A stretch of 64,000 nt of DNA from Szabonella alba (GCF_016765775.1 NZ_JAESVN010000001.1:1-64000), one strand, 5' to 3'; numbered from the stretch's first letter, positions 27,573-37,983 are shown. Program-made: numbers and translations. Notes: generated by a model from the sequence alone, not told the origin.

Positions 27573-28205
27573 TCAGACAGGCAGAAGCCCGATCCGCCTT
27601 GCCCCGTCCAGCAGACTGTCGGCCACAAGATGCGCGAAACGGCCCGAGGCGGGCAGGATGTCAGGAACCTGCACCACGGTCATGCCTGCCGCATGGGCGG
27701 CTTCGGCGCCCGCCTCACTGTCCTCGAAGGCGACACAGGCCGAGGGCGGATGCCCCAGCAGCCTTGCCGCCAGCAGGAAAGCATCCGGTGCGGGTTTGGG
27801 CCGTTCCACATCATCCACGGTCACGACCTGCGCAAAGGCCGAGGTCAGCCCTGTGAGGTCCAGTTTCCGCCTTGCCTGCAGGCGTGAGGAGGAGGTGGCC
27901 AGCGCGCGCGGATGGTCCAGACGCGCAAAAAGTTCGTGCACGCCGGGTTTCAGCGGGATGCCCGCCGCGTAGGCAAGGTCGATCTCCCGCCCCCAGTCGT
28001 CGCGCAGGGCGGTGATGTCGAGACCCGGAAACTGCTGGCCCAGAATCAGGTCGCAGGCCTTTTCATCCTTGCCGATCATGCAATGCAGAAAATCCTGCTC
28101 CAGTTCGATGCCGAAACGCGAAAAGGCGCGCAGACCGGCCTCACCGGTGCAGCGTTCCGTATCCAGAAGTGTTCCGTCTAGGTCAAAGATCACGGCACTG
28201 AACAT
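27573..28205 (-). CDS. HAD-superfamily phosphatase, beta-phosphoglucomutase-like
   Basis: A 210-residue HAD hydrolase. Motif I is 'VIFDLDGTLLDTE' at the N-terminus with the nucleophile Asp, motif II is in 'ALATSSSR', and motif IV is in 'CVAFEDSEAGAEAAHAAGM'. A helical cap follows motif I, as in the beta-phosphoglucomutase/phosphatase subgroup. The start is ATG 28205, with AGGA seven bases upstream; an upstream in-frame ATG would add an unrelated Pro-rich leader. The substrate cannot be told; sugar phosphates or similar metabolites are typical. It ends 16 bases before the ffs promoter, so it is transcribed toward ffs. Confidence 0.85.
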   Translation of the reverse strand: MFSAVIFDLDGTLLDTERCTGEAGLRAFSRFGIELEQDFLHCMIGKDEKACDLILGQQFPGLDITALRDDWGREIDLAYAAGIPLKPGVHELFARLDHPRALATSSSRLQARRKLDLTGLTSAFAQVVTVDDVERPKPAPDAFLLAARLLGHPPSACVAFEDSEAGAEAAHAAGMTVVQVPDILPASGRFAHLVADSLLDGARRIGLLPV

Positions 28206-28241
28206 CGGGTTTCCTCGGTCTGCCATGCCATCACGGCTCAA

Positions 28242-28292
28242 GGGTGGGGCACCGGGAGGGCGGGGCACAAGGGGCGGGGCACTTGGGGCGGG
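28242..28292 (-). repeat. Short GC-rich GGGGCAC repeats
   Basis: On the plus strand three GGGGCAC units occur within about 50 bases, separated by short G-rich spacers, upstream of the HAD gene. They may be slippage products or a G-quadruplex-prone stretch; no function is evident. Confidence 0.45.
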
Positions 28293-28372
28293 TCGTCAGG
28301 CGGAAACCTAACCCGCCGTGACAGCGAAGGGAAGCAGTCGCGCGGGGCATCCGCTTGCTGCATCTGGCGGGT

Positions 28373-30331
28373 TCACAGATGCAGCCGGTATTGGGCGAAG
28401 CCGCCTTCGGTCATCCCGGCGGGCTCCAGCCGCAGATGGGTCGGAAGATCGGCCAGATGCGCGCAGGCGCGGGGGCTGGTCTCGAACAGGGCGGTTGTGT
28501 CGCGGATCGGGGTGAAGCGCCAGTTCACGCTGGCAGGGCAGGGGTCAGAGACGGTGACCGGGCCGCCGGGCATTTCGTCGCGGGCCGCGATATAGCGCAT
28601 CAGAATATCGCGATTGGTGATCGGGGCCTCATGGATCACGCGGCTGCGTCCGGGGCCTGCCAGATCATCGCAGATATTCACCCGGTAATTGTTCGTGGCG
28701 ACGATGAATTCTGCATCGGGATCGACGGGCCTGCCAAGATGGCGCAATCGGCGGATCCGACCGGCGCGCCGGTCGAGCGGCCGGCCCAGAGGGTCAAAGC
28801 GGGGTGCGCGGGACAGGTCGATCTCATAAGTGATGCCGGTGATGGTGTCGAAGTTGTAGGACGGAAATTCCGGGTCGATCAGGGGCTGATCGGTCGCGCC
28901 GGGGCGGATCTGCCGGAAGATCGCGGCCGAGCGTTCCAGCCAGTCGCGCAGCAGTTTCCCGGTGATGCGGACCGCGCAGATCGTATTGGGAAAGCTGTAA
29001 AGATCGGCAAGGTTGCGCCATTGCAGGCCGCCTGCGGGGACGCTGGTGTAATGGTCCGGCCCGGCCCGGCCACCGGCCTTGAACGGGGCGGCGGCCGACA
29101 GAATCGGCAGTCCGGCATGGGGTGTGCCCTCCAGCAGCGGCCGCAGATGCCATTCCTGCGCGCGGCAGACCAGTTGCACAGATTCCGACTGCGCGACGAG
29201 CGCGAAATAGCTGTGCAGCGGCGATTTGGTGACCCCGACCTTGCGGCGCATGAAGTCAAGCGTTTCGGTATGGATGCGTCCGACACTGTCCAGCACGCGA
29301 TCTGACGCCGGGACAAGCGGGCGAAGCGTGCCGGACTGGTCGCGCCGTGCCACGGGCCGGACAGAACTGGCATGGGCCGCAACCCGCCAGCCCCGGTCCG
29401 CAGGGGTCAGCAGCAGGTCGATCACCCCCAGATGCGAGCCCCAGAATCCGGGCATGACCGCAGGTTTTCCCGCCAGCCGGCCTGCCACCGCATCCACCCC
29501 GGCGATGCCTTCGAACAGAGGCGAGGGAAACACCAGATGCGAATGCCCGGTGATCAGCGCGTCGATCCCGTCAAGGCGGGCCAGCGGCAGGGCGGCGTTC
29601 TCCATCCCGTCCTCGGCGGGCTGGCCGCTGATCCCGCTATGGGCCAGTGCCACGATCAGATCCGCACCCGCCTCGCGCAGTTCCGGCAGCAGCGCGCGGG
29701 CGGTCTCGATCATGCAGCGGGTCTCAATCCGGCCACGAAGCAGGCAGCGGTCCCATGTCGTGATCTGCGGCGGCAACAGACCGATGACCCCGATCCGCAA
29801 CCGGTGCGGGCGGCCCGAACCATCGGTCAGGATACGGTCCAGCAACGCGTAGGGCGCAAAGCTGCGGGTGTCGCGGCGCGGATCGCTGCCCCGCCGGGTG
29901 ACCGCATTGGCCGAAAGGACCGGAAATCCGGCCCGGGCCAGCGCGCGGTCCAGAAAGGGCACCCCGTAGTTGAATTCGTGATTGCCAAGCGCTGCGGCAT
30001 CATAGCCAAGCAGGTTCATCGCCGCGAGGATCGGATGCAGATCGCCCTCTTTAAGGCCCCTTGCATGGGCGATGTAATCGCCCATCGGACTGCCTTGCAG
30101 AAAGTCGCCATTGTCCAGCAGCAGGCTGTTCGGCGCTTCGGCCCGCAGCTGGTCGATCAGCGTTGCGGTGCGTGCCAGCCCTGCATTCGCAATTTCGGTT
30201 TCGTGGTAATAGTCGAACGAACCGACATGCACATGCAGATCCGAAGTGGCCATAAGCCGCAAGTGAATCTCTGCTGCGCCCGGACAGCGCGGATCAAGGT
30301 CGGGCTGGGTTGCCGTCATGGCATTGATCAC
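28373..30331 (-). CDS. 2',3'-cyclic-nucleotide 2'-phosphodiesterase / 5'-nucleotidase family protein
   Basis: Two-domain metallophosphatase of the 5'-nucleotidase/CpdB family, about 650 residues. The metal-binding motifs are visible: 'LMATSDLHVHVGSFDYY', 'DNGDFLQGSPMGDY', 'LGNHEFNYG', 'ALAHSG' and 'ITGHSHL'. The C-terminal nucleotide-binding domain contains 'SFPNTICAVRITG'. It hydrolyses nucleotides and cyclic nucleotides. Unlike enterobacterial CpdB it shows no signal peptide. The start is uncertain: GTG 30331 has AGGGGA seven bases upstream; ATG 30319 or a long extension to ATG 30484 are alternatives. It is divergent from nudC. Confidence 0.85.
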   Translation of the reverse strand: MINAMTATQPDLDPRCPGAAEIHLRLMATSDLHVHVGSFDYYHETEIANAGLARTATLIDQLRAEAPNSLLLDNGDFLQGSPMGDYIAHARGLKEGDLHPILAAMNLLGYDAAALGNHEFNYGVPFLDRALARAGFPVLSANAVTRRGSDPRRDTRSFAPYALLDRILTDGSGRPHRLRIGVIGLLPPQITTWDRCLLRGRIETRCMIETARALLPELREAGADLIVALAHSGISGQPAEDGMENAALPLARLDGIDALITGHSHLVFPSPLFEGIAGVDAVAGRLAGKPAVMPGFWGSHLGVIDLLLTPADRGWRVAAHASSVRPVARRDQSGTLRPLVPASDRVLDSVGRIHTETLDFMRRKVGVTKSPLHSYFALVAQSESVQLVCRAQEWHLRPLLEGTPHAGLPILSAAAPFKAGGRAGPDHYTSVPAGGLQWRNLADLYSFPNTICAVRITGKLLRDWLERSAAIFRQIRPGATDQPLIDPEFPSYNFDTITGITYEIDLSRAPRFDPLGRPLDRRAGRIRRLRHLGRPVDPDAEFIVATNNYRVNICDDLAGPGRSRVIHEAPITNRDILMRYIAARDEMPGGPVTVSDPCPASVNWRFTPIRDTTALFETSPRACAHLADLPTHLRLEPAGMTEGGFAQYRLHL

Positions 30332-30578
30332 ATGATTGTCCCCTGCGGTCTCGACATGCCCACCGGGCGCATCGGGGCTCCTCCATGTAGGGCCAGCTAG
30401 ATCATGGTTGCCTAATTCGACGGGACCGTAATCGATTTCGGTCAGGCCTTCTACTTGGACCAACGTCGCAGGCGGTCGATTCATGTCTGGGTTGCGCCGG
30501 GTCTTCGGTAGCGGGGTGATTGCGCAAATGCCTTGGGCATGCGACCCCTTGGCGGAAATGTCGGAGGGAAGGTCTTTC

Positions 30579-31559
30579 ATGAAACAGGGATTCGCCATGG
30601 CCTTCGCGGGCGGCGGGCTGGACCGGGACGCCGCCCTGCGCTGTGATGCGGCGGAACTTGCGCGGCTGCTGGCGGCGGGCGGGCGCGTGCTGCCGGTCTG
30701 GCGGGGCAAGCCGCTGGTGGTCGAACGTGATCTTGGGGCCGGGCCCGAGGTGGCCGGGCTGGGCTGGGTCGCAGCGGACAGCCCGGCACTGGCCCATGGC
30801 GCAGAACCGCTGTTTCTGGGCCGCATCGACGGTGTGGCGCATTTCGCCTGTGACATTTCCGACTGGTCGCCCGAGGCGGGGGCCGAGGCGGTGCAGGCGG
30901 GGTTTTTCGACCCCTCGCGGCAGGTCCATCCTGCCCTGCCCGGGGATCACGGCTTTGTCGAGTTGCGCGGTGTGATGCTGGCCTTGTCGGCGCCCGAGGC
31001 CGAACTGGCCGCCACAGCCAAGGCGCTGTTGCACTGGCATCGCTCGCACCGCCATTGTGCGGTTTGCGGTGCGGCCTCGGAACCGGTCAATGGCGGCTGG
31101 CAGCGCGGCTGCGCCGCCTGCGGGGCGCAGCATTTCCCGCGCACCGATCCGGTTGTCATCATGCTGGTCACGCGGGGCAATTCGGTGCTGATGGGGCGCT
31201 CTCCGGGCTGGCCCGAGGGGATGTATTCCTGCCTTGCGGGCTTTGTCGAACCCGGCGAGACGCTGGAGGCCGCCGTGCGCCGCGAGGTGATGGAGGAGAC
31301 CGGCATCCCGGTCGGCGCGGTGCGCTATGTCGCCTGTCAGCCCTGGCCGTTTCCGGCCTCGCTGATGATCGGATTTCAGGCCGAGGCGGAAGGCGAAGAG
31401 ATCCGCATTGATCCGGCCGAACTGGAAGATGCCTTCTGGGTCAGCCGCGAAGAGATGGTCGCGGCGATGGCCGGAACCCATCCGCGGATCAAACCGGCCC
31501 GCAAAGGCGCGATTGCCCATGCGCTGATCGCCAACTGGCTTGCAGACTGGCAGGATTGA
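30579..31559 (+). CDS. nudC: NudC, NAD+/NADH pyrophosphatase (Nudix; RNA deNADding family)
   Basis: A 326-residue Nudix hydrolase. A zinc ribbon ('HRHCAVCGAASEPVNGGWQR' then 'GCAACG') precedes the domain. The Nudix box is 'GFVEPGETLEAAVRREVMEE' then TG, with the NudC-specific 'CQPWPFPASLMIGF' (SQPWPFPxS region) after it. It cleaves NADH and NAD+ and removes NAD caps from RNA in other bacteria. The start is ATG 30579, preceded by GGAGGGAAGG; earlier in-frame ATGs lack a ribosome-binding site. Confidence 0.93.
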   Translation: MKQGFAMAFAGGGLDRDAALRCDAAELARLLAAGGRVLPVWRGKPLVVERDLGAGPEVAGLGWVAADSPALAHGAEPLFLGRIDGVAHFACDISDWSPEAGAEAVQAGFFDPSRQVHPALPGDHGFVELRGVMLALSAPEAELAATAKALLHWHRSHRHCAVCGAASEPVNGGWQRGCAACGAQHFPRTDPVVIMLVTRGNSVLMGRSPGWPEGMYSCLAGFVEPGETLEAAVRREVMEETGIPVGAVRYVACQPWPFPASLMIGFQAEAEGEEIRIDPAELEDAFWVSREEMVAAMAGTHPRIKPARKGAIAHALIANWLADWQD

Positions 31560-31678
31560 GGCCAGAATCCCGCGCGGCGCGATCCCTGAAAGGCGCGCGC
31601 GCAGGGCAAGGCCGGAGAAACCGGCCGGAAATGACAGCCGCCGGGGCGGCGCAAACGGGGTGAAGGGGCGGACAACAC

Positions 31679-32152
31679 ATGAAATTCTCGACACGGGAAG
31701 ATATCGAAGCCCCTTTGGACAATGTCTTTGCCGCCCTGTCGGATTTTGAGACATGGGAACGCGCGGCCATGCGGCGCGGCGCCGAGGTGATCCGCACCGA
31801 CCGTATGGCCGCGCCCGGCCCCGGCATGGGCTGGCATGTCGAATTCATCTATCGCGGCAAACTGCGCAAGATGGACATCGCACTGGCGGAAATGCTGCCC
31901 GGTCAACGGCTGATTCTGGACGGCAAGGCCGCGCCCGCCGATGGGCGACTGGAATTTGATCTGGTGGAAATGGGGCCGCGCCGGACGCGGATCACGGTGG
32001 GGTTTGAGGTCAAGCCGCGCAGCTTGGCCGCGCGCCTGTTCCTGCAATCATTGAAACTGGCGAAATCCAGGGTCAACCGCCGGTTTGACCTGCGCGTCGC
32101 CCGGATGGCCGCCGATATCGAAGATCGTTACCGCGCCTCGCTGCGGGGCTGA
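31679..32152 (+). CDS. SRPBCC (START-like) family protein
   Basis: A 157-residue protein opening 'MKFSTREDIEAPLDNVFAAL', the standard N-terminal strand and helix of the SRPBCC lipid/polyketide-binding fold, and ending in the long C-terminal helix ('ARLFLQSLKLAKSRVNRRFD'). AAGGGGCGG precedes the ATG. It follows nudC after 119 bases and may share its transcript. A 13-base direct repeat (GGGGCTGACCGGT, from 32145 and 32164) spans its stop codon. Ligand unknown. Confidence 0.8.
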   Translation: MKFSTREDIEAPLDNVFAALSDFETWERAAMRRGAEVIRTDRMAAPGPGMGWHVEFIYRGKLRKMDIALAEMLPGQRLILDGKAAPADGRLEFDLVEMGPRRTRITVGFEVKPRSLAARLFLQSLKLAKSRVNRRFDLRVARMAADIEDRYRASLRG

Positions 32153-32215
32153 CCGGTTGCTGTGGGGCTGACCGGTGGCAAGGGCCGCCCCGGGGCCTGT
32201 CAGATGTGAACCCGG

Positions 32216-33046
32216 TCAGATGCGGCGCGGATCGGCCGGATAGACGCCGAGGATATCCATCGCCGAGGTGAAATAGCGCAATTCCTCCATCGCAAGGCGG
32301 ACATTGGCATCGTCGGGATGGCCCTCGATATCGGCATAGAATTCCGTCGCGGTGAAACTGCCGCCGACCATATAGCTTTCCAGCTTGGTCATGTTCACGC
32401 CATTGGTCGCGAAACCGCCCATGGCCTTGTAAAGGGCTGCCGGGATGTTGCGGACGCGGAAGGTGAACGTTGTCATCATCTGCGCGCCGCGACGGGAATG
32501 ATCGGCCTCGCGCGCCATGACAAGAAACCGGGTCGTGTTGTTCGACTGGTCCTCGATCTGCCGGGCCAGCACGTCCAGCCCGTAAATCTCACCTGCCAGT
32601 TCCGAGGCAAGGGCCGCCAGTTTCGGATCCCCCCGTTCCGCCACGATCTTGGCCGAACCGGCGGTGTCGGCGCCGGTCATCGCCTTCAGGCCGTGGTCTT
32701 TCAGAAACCCTCGGCACTGGCCCAGCAGGACAGTATGACTCATGGCCGCCTCGACCTGCGACAGCGGCGTGCCCTTCACCGACAACAATGCGATATGCAC
32801 GCGCACGAAGGCCTCGTCGATGATGCGCAGCCCCGATCCGGGCAAAAGCGCATGGATATCGGCCACCCGCCCATAGGTCGAGTTCTCGACCGGAAGCATG
32901 GCCAGATCCGCCTCACCGGCGCGGCAGGCCTCGATCGCATCCTCGAAGGTGCGGCAGGGCAGAACCTCATACCCGGGCCGTGCCTGACGGCAGGCCTCAT
33001 GCGAATAGGCGCCCAATTCCCCCTGAAAGGCGATGCGTCCGGTCAT
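32216..33046 (-). CDS. pheA: Prephenate dehydratase (monofunctional PheA)
   Basis: A 276-residue enzyme converting prephenate to phenylpyruvate in phenylalanine synthesis. The catalytic domain begins 'IAFQGELGAYSHEACRQA' and contains the signature 'NNTTRFLVMAR'. The C-terminal ACT domain for phenylalanine feedback is present ('TFTFRVRNIPAALYKAMGGF', 'NGVNMTKLESYMVGGSF'). No chorismate mutase domain is attached, as usual in alphaproteobacteria. It is divergent from cycM with a 121-base gap, an arrangement often seen in Rhodobacteraceae. Confidence 0.95.
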   Translation of the reverse strand: MTGRIAFQGELGAYSHEACRQARPGYEVLPCRTFEDAIEACRAGEADLAMLPVENSTYGRVADIHALLPGSGLRIIDEAFVRVHIALLSVKGTPLSQVEAAMSHTVLLGQCRGFLKDHGLKAMTGADTAGSAKIVAERGDPKLAALASELAGEIYGLDVLARQIEDQSNNTTRFLVMAREADHSRRGAQMMTTFTFRVRNIPAALYKAMGGFATNGVNMTKLESYMVGGSFTATEFYADIEGHPDDANVRLAMEELRYFTSAMDILGVYPADPRRI

Positions 33047-33167
33047 AATCTGCCATCCTGCCTGTCAAAAGCCCCGACAGGGGCGTTTCGTCGCGCTAGT
33101 ATACCTTGAAACCGGCAGGGGGAAGCGGTTAGAAGCCCTCAAAGAGCTTGCTGACATGAGGCGCGAC

Positions 33168-33677
33168 ATGTTCGACACGATGACGATGACCAAGGTGGTG
33201 GGTGCGGGTTGCGGCTCGCTGCTCGTGTTCATGCTGGGCGGTTGGGCTGCAGAAATCATTTATCATCCCGGCGGGGCCCATGGGGCCGAGAATCAGGCCT
33301 ATGTCATCGACACCGGTGTCGAGGAAGCGCCCGCCGAAGGCGAAGGCCCGAGCTTTGAGGAAATCTTTGCCAGCGCCGATGCCGCCGCGGGTGAGCGCGC
33401 ATGGTCGAAATGCCGGGCCTGTCACAAGCTGGACGGCACCGACGGTACCGGTCCGCATCTGGACGGAATCGTGAACAAGGCCAAGGCCGCCTCGGAGGGC
33501 TATGCCTATTCGCCGGTTCTGGCGGGCATGGCCTCGGAGACCTGGACACCGGAAAGTCTCGACGCCTTCATCCAGAGCCCGCGCAACTATGCGCCCGGCA
33601 CAAAAATGAGCTTTGCCGGGATCCCGCGCGCGCAGGAACGCGCCGATCTGATTGCCTATCTGGCCACGCAGAACTGA
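33168..33677 (+). CDS. cycM: CycM-type membrane-anchored cytochrome c (cy/c552)
   Basis: A 169-residue protein with an uncleaved N-terminal anchor ('VVGAGCGSLLVFMLGGWAAE'), a flexible acidic linker and a class I cytochrome c domain. The haem-binding site is C-R-A-C-H in 'WSKCRACHKLDG'; the axial Met is in 'GTKMSFAGIP'. Such cytochromes carry electrons from the bc1 complex to cytochrome oxidases in Paracoccus and Rhodobacter. The start is ATG 33168 after GAGGCG. A terminator follows 22 bases after the stop. Confidence 0.93.
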   Translation: MFDTMTMTKVVGAGCGSLLVFMLGGWAAEIIYHPGGAHGAENQAYVIDTGVEEAPAEGEGPSFEEIFASADAAAGERAWSKCRACHKLDGTDGTGPHLDGIVNKAKAASEGYAYSPVLAGMASETWTPESLDAFIQSPRNYAPGTKMSFAGIPRAQERADLIAYLATQN

Positions 33678-33699
33678 TATCGCGCGGAATTTGCGCATC

Positions 33700-33725
33700 G
33701 GGCCGTCCGCAGGGGCGGCCCTTTT
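33700..33725 (+). terminator. Terminator of cycM
   Basis: GGGCCG (33700-33705) pairs with CGGCCC (33716-33721), extended by inner G-C pairs, and TTTT follows immediately. Confidence 0.82.
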
Positions 33726-33892
33726 CACATCTGCCGTCACGCGCGATCACAGATTCGAAACTTCCGCCTCTGATCGCGGCTTGAGGCATCGACATTCCGC
33801 GTTCTAGGGTAAGATATTCGGAATGCCGCCCGCCCGGGACCCGATCAAAGGGGATCAGGCAGCGCGCGCGCCAACAGGAAGGATCTATTGCC

Positions 33893-35803
33893 ATGAAGCC
33901 ACAGACCCCAACGCCCCCGAAGCGCCGTGCCGCAACCGCGACGGCCCTGCCGGACCGGGCGGGGGTTGCCCGGGTTCTGGGAGTATCCCTGTTGGCGCTG
34001 GCCGCGGTTGTCGGCATGGCGCGGTCGGAAACCATTGTATCGCACGGGATCTCGACCTTCGGCGAATTGAAATATCCCGCCGATTTCCCGCATTTCGATC
34101 TGGTCGACCCCAACGCACCACAGGGCGGACGCATGACCTTTCGCGGCACCGGGGCCTCGACCACGTTTGACAGTCTGAACCCTTTCATCCTCAAGGGACA
34201 GGCTGCGCAGGGTCTTGGCCTTTTGTATGACAGCCTGCTGGCCGGTTCCACGGATGAACCGGACGCGGCCTATGGGCTGGTGGCGGAAACGCTGGAATAT
34301 CCCGAAGACCGCAGTTGGGTGATCTTCAACTTGCGCCCCGAGGCGCGGTTTTCCGACGGCACGCCGATCACCGCCGAGGATGTGGTGTTTACCCATCAGG
34401 TGCTGGTCGAAAAGGGTTCGCCCTCCTATCAGGTGATCCTGCGCGACATCGAAAGCGTCGAGGCGCTGGAGCCGCATCGCGTAAAATTCACCTTCCGCGA
34501 AGGCGCCTCGACCCGCGATCTGCCCGCCCTGGCGGGGGGGCTGTCGATCCTGCCGAAACATTATTATGAAACGGTGGAATTCGCGGAATCGACCATGGTG
34601 CCGCCGGTCGGGTCGGGCCAGTTCGTCATCCGCGACGCGCAGCCGGGCCGGTCCATCGAGTATTGCAGGAATCCCGATTACTGGGCCAAGGATCTGCCGG
34701 TGAATATCGGGTCCGGCAATTTCGAATGCTATGTCTATGAATATTATCAGGATTCAACGGCGGCTTTCGAGGCGTTCAAATCCGGCGGCTATCTGTTCCA
34801 TCAGGAATTTTCCTCGCTGATCTGGGCCACGGGATATGATTTCCCCGCCGTGTCGCGTGGCTGGGTCGTCAAGGAGGAACTGCCCGACAACCGCCCCGCC
34901 GGAACGCAGGGCTTCTGGTTCAACCTGCGTCTGGCCAAGTTTCAGGACCCCCGCGTGCGTGAGGCGCTGGGGATGATGTTCAATTTCGAATGGTCAAATG
35001 AAACGCTGTTCTTCGGTCTGTATAACCGCACTGACAGTTTCTTTGAAAACTCGCCGCTGCAGGCCGAAGGTCTGCCCGAGGGGGAGGAACTGGCGCTGCT
35101 GGAGGAATTTCGCGACCAGTTGCCGCCCGAAATCTTTACCGAGCCTGCCTTCACCCCCACCGAAAGCACGACCCGGCAGCTTGACCGGCGCGCGCTGCGG
35201 GCCGCCTCGGCCCTGATGGATGAGGCGGGATGGGAGGTTGGCGCCGACGGCCTGCGCCGCAATGCGGCCGGAGAGGTTTTCACGCTGGAATTCATCGAGG
35301 ACCAGCCCACGATGGAACGGGTGCTGGCGCCCTATGTGTCCAACCTCCGCGCCCTTGGCGTCGACGCGAAGATCACGCGCATCGACGCGGCGCAGATCCA
35401 GCAGCGGCAGGATGATTTCAACTATGACATCATGTCCGGGCGTTTCGTCATGTCGCTGACGCCCTCGATGGAATTGCGGCAGATTTTCTCATCCGCTGCG
35501 GCCGAGGCAAAAGGCTCGGCCAATCTGGCTGGTGTCGCTGATCCGGTGGTCGATGCGCTGATCGAAAAGATCATCGCATCGAAAACCCGCGAAGAGGTGG
35601 AGATCCGGTCCCGCGCGCTGGACCGTGTGCTGCGCGCGAAACATATCTGGGTGCCCAACTGGTATAGCGGGCAGCATCTGGTTGCCTATTGGGATGTCTT
35701 CGGCAAACCGGGCCAGCAGCCGCCCTATTCGCGCGGCGATGAATTGTGGTGGTCGGACACGGAAAAGCTGGGCAGCCTGAGGGCGCAGGGGGCGCTCCGC
35801 TAA
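33893..35803 (+). CDS. yejA: Oligopeptide ABC transporter substrate-binding protein (YejA-type)
   Basis: A 636-residue periplasmic binding protein of the SBP_bac_5 family. It has an N-terminal signal segment ('[20 protein letters not shown]') and then the YejA-like start '[20 protein letters not shown]'. The family region '[20 protein letters not shown]' is clear. It delivers peptides or peptide-like molecules to the membrane complex encoded by the three following genes, which start one to two bases after or overlap each other. In enterobacteria YejABEF imports microcin C-type peptides and confers peptide resistance. Confidence 0.9.
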   Translation: MKPQTPTPPKRRAATATALPDRAGVARVLGVSLLALAAVVGMARSETIVSHGISTFGELKYPADFPHFDLVDPNAPQGGRMTFRGTGASTTFDSLNPFILKGQAAQGLGLLYDSLLAGSTDEPDAAYGLVAETLEYPEDRSWVIFNLRPEARFSDGTPITAEDVVFTHQVLVEKGSPSYQVILRDIESVEALEPHRVKFTFREGASTRDLPALAGGLSILPKHYYETVEFAESTMVPPVGSGQFVIRDAQPGRSIEYCRNPDYWAKDLPVNIGSGNFECYVYEYYQDSTAAFEAFKSGGYLFHQEFSSLIWATGYDFPAVSRGWVVKEELPDNRPAGTQGFWFNLRLAKFQDPRVREALGMMFNFEWSNETLFFGLYNRTDSFFENSPLQAEGLPEGEELALLEEFRDQLPPEIFTEPAFTPTESTTRQLDRRALRAASALMDEAGWEVGADGLRRNAAGEVFTLEFIEDQPTMERVLAPYVSNLRALGVDAKITRIDAAQIQQRQDDFNYDIMSGRFVMSLTPSMELRQIFSSAAAEAKGSANLAGVADPVVDALIEKIIASKTREEVEIRSRALDRVLRAKHIWVPNWYSGQHLVAYWDVFGKPGQQPPYSRGDELWWSDTEKLGSLRAQGALR

Positions 35804-35804
35804 G

Positions 35805-36881
35805 ATGGGTGCCTATATTCTCCGGCGGTTGCTGCTGATCATTCCGACATTGATCGGCATCATGGTCATCAATTTCACGCTGGTCCAGTTCGTGCCCGGC
35901 GGGCCGGTGGAACAGGTGCTTGCCCGGCTTGAAGGCGGCGGCGACGCGCTGCAGGGCATTTCGGGCAGCGGCGGCGACCTTCCGGCAGCGGGTGGCGATG
36001 ACCGCTATCTTGGCTCACGCGGTCTGCCGCCCGAATTCATCGAGGAACTGGAACGCCAGTTCGGCTTCGACAAACCGCCGCTGGAGCGGTTTTTCGACAT
36101 GCTGTGGAATTACATGCGCTTCGATTTCGGCGAAAGCTATTTCCGCTCGATCTCGGTCGTCGATCTGGTGCTGGAAAAGATGCCGGTCTCTATCACGCTG
36201 GGGCTGTGGTCGACGGTGATCGCCTATCTGGTCTCGATCCCGCTGGGTATCCGCAAGGCGGTGAAGGATGGCACCAGTTTCGATACATGGACCTCGGGGC
36301 TGATCATCGTGGCCTATGCGATTCCGGGATTTCTGTTCGCGATCCTGCTGCTGGTGTTGTTCGCGGGCGGTTCTTACTGGCAGATCTTTCCGCTGCGGGG
36401 GCTGACCTCGGATAACTTCAGCGAATTGTCCCTTCTGGGCAAGATCGGCGATTATCTGTGGCATATCACCCTGCCGGTGCTGGCCTCGACCATCGCATCC
36501 TTCGCGACGCTGACCCTGCTGACCAAGAACAGCTTTCTGGACGAGATCAAGAAACAATACGTCATGACCGCACGCGCCAAGGGCCTGACCGAGGGGGCGG
36601 TGCTGTACGGCCATGTGTTCCGCAATGCGATGCTGATCATCATCGCATCTTTCCCGGCGGTGTTCGTGTCGGTCTTTTTCGGCGGTTCGCTGATCATCGA
36701 GACGATCTTTTCGCTGGACGGGCTGGGGCAGCTTGGCTTCCGTGCGGCGGTGGAACGGGATTATCCGGTGATCTTCGGCACATTGTTCTTCTTTTCGCTG
36801 ATGGGGCTGCTGGTGGGGATCCTTTCGGACCTGATGTATGTCTGGATCGACCCGCGCATTGATTTCGAGAGGCGCGGCTGA
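35805..36881 (+). CDS. yejB: Oligopeptide ABC transporter permease (YejB-type)
   Basis: A 358-residue inner-membrane permease. The N-terminus '[20 protein letters not shown]' is the classic DppB/OppB start. A Gly/Asp-rich periplasmic insert (about residues 45-70) follows the '[10 protein letters not shown]' motif, as in YejB. The EAA loop is near '[20 protein letters not shown]'. Its start codon lies one base after the yejA stop, so the genes are tightly coupled. Confidence 0.9.
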   Translation: MGAYILRRLLLIIPTLIGIMVINFTLVQFVPGGPVEQVLARLEGGGDALQGISGSGGDLPAAGGDDRYLGSRGLPPEFIEELERQFGFDKPPLERFFDMLWNYMRFDFGESYFRSISVVDLVLEKMPVSITLGLWSTVIAYLVSIPLGIRKAVKDGTSFDTWTSGLIIVAYAIPGFLFAILLLVLFAGGSYWQIFPLRGLTSDNFSELSLLGKIGDYLWHITLPVLASTIASFATLTLLTKNSFLDEIKKQYVMTARAKGLTEGAVLYGHVFRNAMLIIIASFPAVFVSVFFGGSLIIETIFSLDGLGQLGFRAAVERDYPVIFGTLFFFSLMGLLVGILSDLMYVWIDPRIDFERRG

Positions 36882-36882
36882 C

Positions 36883-37983
36883 ATGGCGCTTTCCCCGCTC
36901 AATCAGCGCCGTTGGCGCAATTTCAAGGCCAACCGCCGGGCCTTCTGGTCGCTGTGGATTTTTGCCGTGTTGTTCGGCCTGTCGCTGATGGCCGAACTGA
37001 TCGCGAATGAGCGTCCGCTGATGGTCAATTACAAGGGTGAATGGCGCACGCCCTTCCTGACCTTCTATCCCGAGACCGCCTTTGGCGGCGATTTCCGGAC
37101 CGAGGCGAAATACCGCGACCCAGAAGTGCGCTGCCTGATCCAGAGCGGCGGGATGGAGGATTGCCTCTATGAGCCCGAGGCGACGATGGAGGCGCTTGAG
37201 GCCGGAACGCTGGAGGGGGCCGAACCGGGCTGGATCCTCTGGGCGCCGATCCCCTACAGCTATAACACGATCAACGATCTGGGCCGCGCGGCCCCGTCGC
37301 CCCCCGATGGCAATCATCTGCTGGGCACCGACAACACCGCGCGCGACGTGCTGGCGCGGGTGATCTACGGCTTCCGGCTGTCGGTGTCCTTCGCGCTGAT
37401 CGTGACCTTCCTGACCTCGGTTCTGGGGATCACGGCGGGGGCGGTGCAGGGCTATTTCGGCGGGCTGACCGATCTGATCTTCCAGCGGCTGATCGAGATC
37501 TGGGGGGCGACGCCCAGCCTTTACATCATCATCATCGTCGCCGCGATCTGGGCTATGGATTTCTGGCTGCTGGTCGGGCTGATGGTGCTGTTCGGGTGGA
37601 CGGCGCTGGTGGGTGTGGTGCGGGCCGAATTCCTGCGGGCGCGGAATTTCGAATATGTCCGGGCCGCCCGCGCGCTGGGAGTTTCCGATGCGGTCATCAT
37701 GTTCCGCCATGTGCTGCCAAATGCGATGGTGGCGACGCTGACCATGCTGCCCTTCATTATCACCGGCACGATCGGATCGCTTGCGGCGCTGGATTTTCTG
37801 GGCTTCGGCCTGCCCGCATCGGCCCCCAGCCTTGGGGAGCTGACGCTGCAGGCCAAGAACAACCTTCAGGCGCCCTGGCTTGCCTTTACCGCCTTCACGG
37901 TCTTTGCCGTAATGCTGTCGCTGCTGGTCTTCATCTTCGAGGGCGTGCGCGATGCCTTTGATCCGCGAAAGACGTTCCGATGA
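36883..37983 (+). CDS. yejE: Oligopeptide ABC transporter permease (YejE-type)
   Basis: A 366-residue partner permease starting at ATG 36883, one base after the yejB stop. The opening 'LSPLNQRRWRNFKANRRAFW' and the long periplasmic loop after the first membrane helix ('GEWRTPFLTFYPETAFGGDF') are characteristic of YejE and distinguish it from DppC/OppC. The EAA motif is around 'YVRAARALGVSDAVIMFRHV'. It forms the channel with YejB. Confidence 0.9.
   Translation: MALSPLNQRRWRNFKANRRAFWSLWIFAVLFGLSLMAELIANERPLMVNYKGEWRTPFLTFYPETAFGGDFRTEAKYRDPEVRCLIQSGGMEDCLYEPEATMEALEAGTLEGAEPGWILWAPIPYSYNTINDLGRAAPSPPDGNHLLGTDNTARDVLARVIYGFRLSVSFALIVTFLTSVLGITAGAVQGYFGGLTDLIFQRLIEIWGATPSLYIIIIVAAIWAMDFWLLVGLMVLFGWTALVGVVRAEFLRARNFEYVRAARALGVSDAVIMFRHVLPNAMVATLTMLPFIITGTIGSLAALDFLGFGLPASAPSLGELTLQAKNNLQAPWLAFTAFTVFAVMLSLLVFIFEGVRDAFDPRKTFR

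Noticed and set aside
32145-32176. GGGGCTGACCGGT direct repeat as an attachment site
   Set aside because: Copies are 19 bases apart, with no integrase or tRNA gene nearby; more likely slippage at a gene end.
33793-33825. CATTCCG...CGGAATG inverted repeat before yejA as an operator
   Set aside because: Only 7-bp arms with a 19-base gap; could be chance in high-GC DNA and no known regulator site matches.
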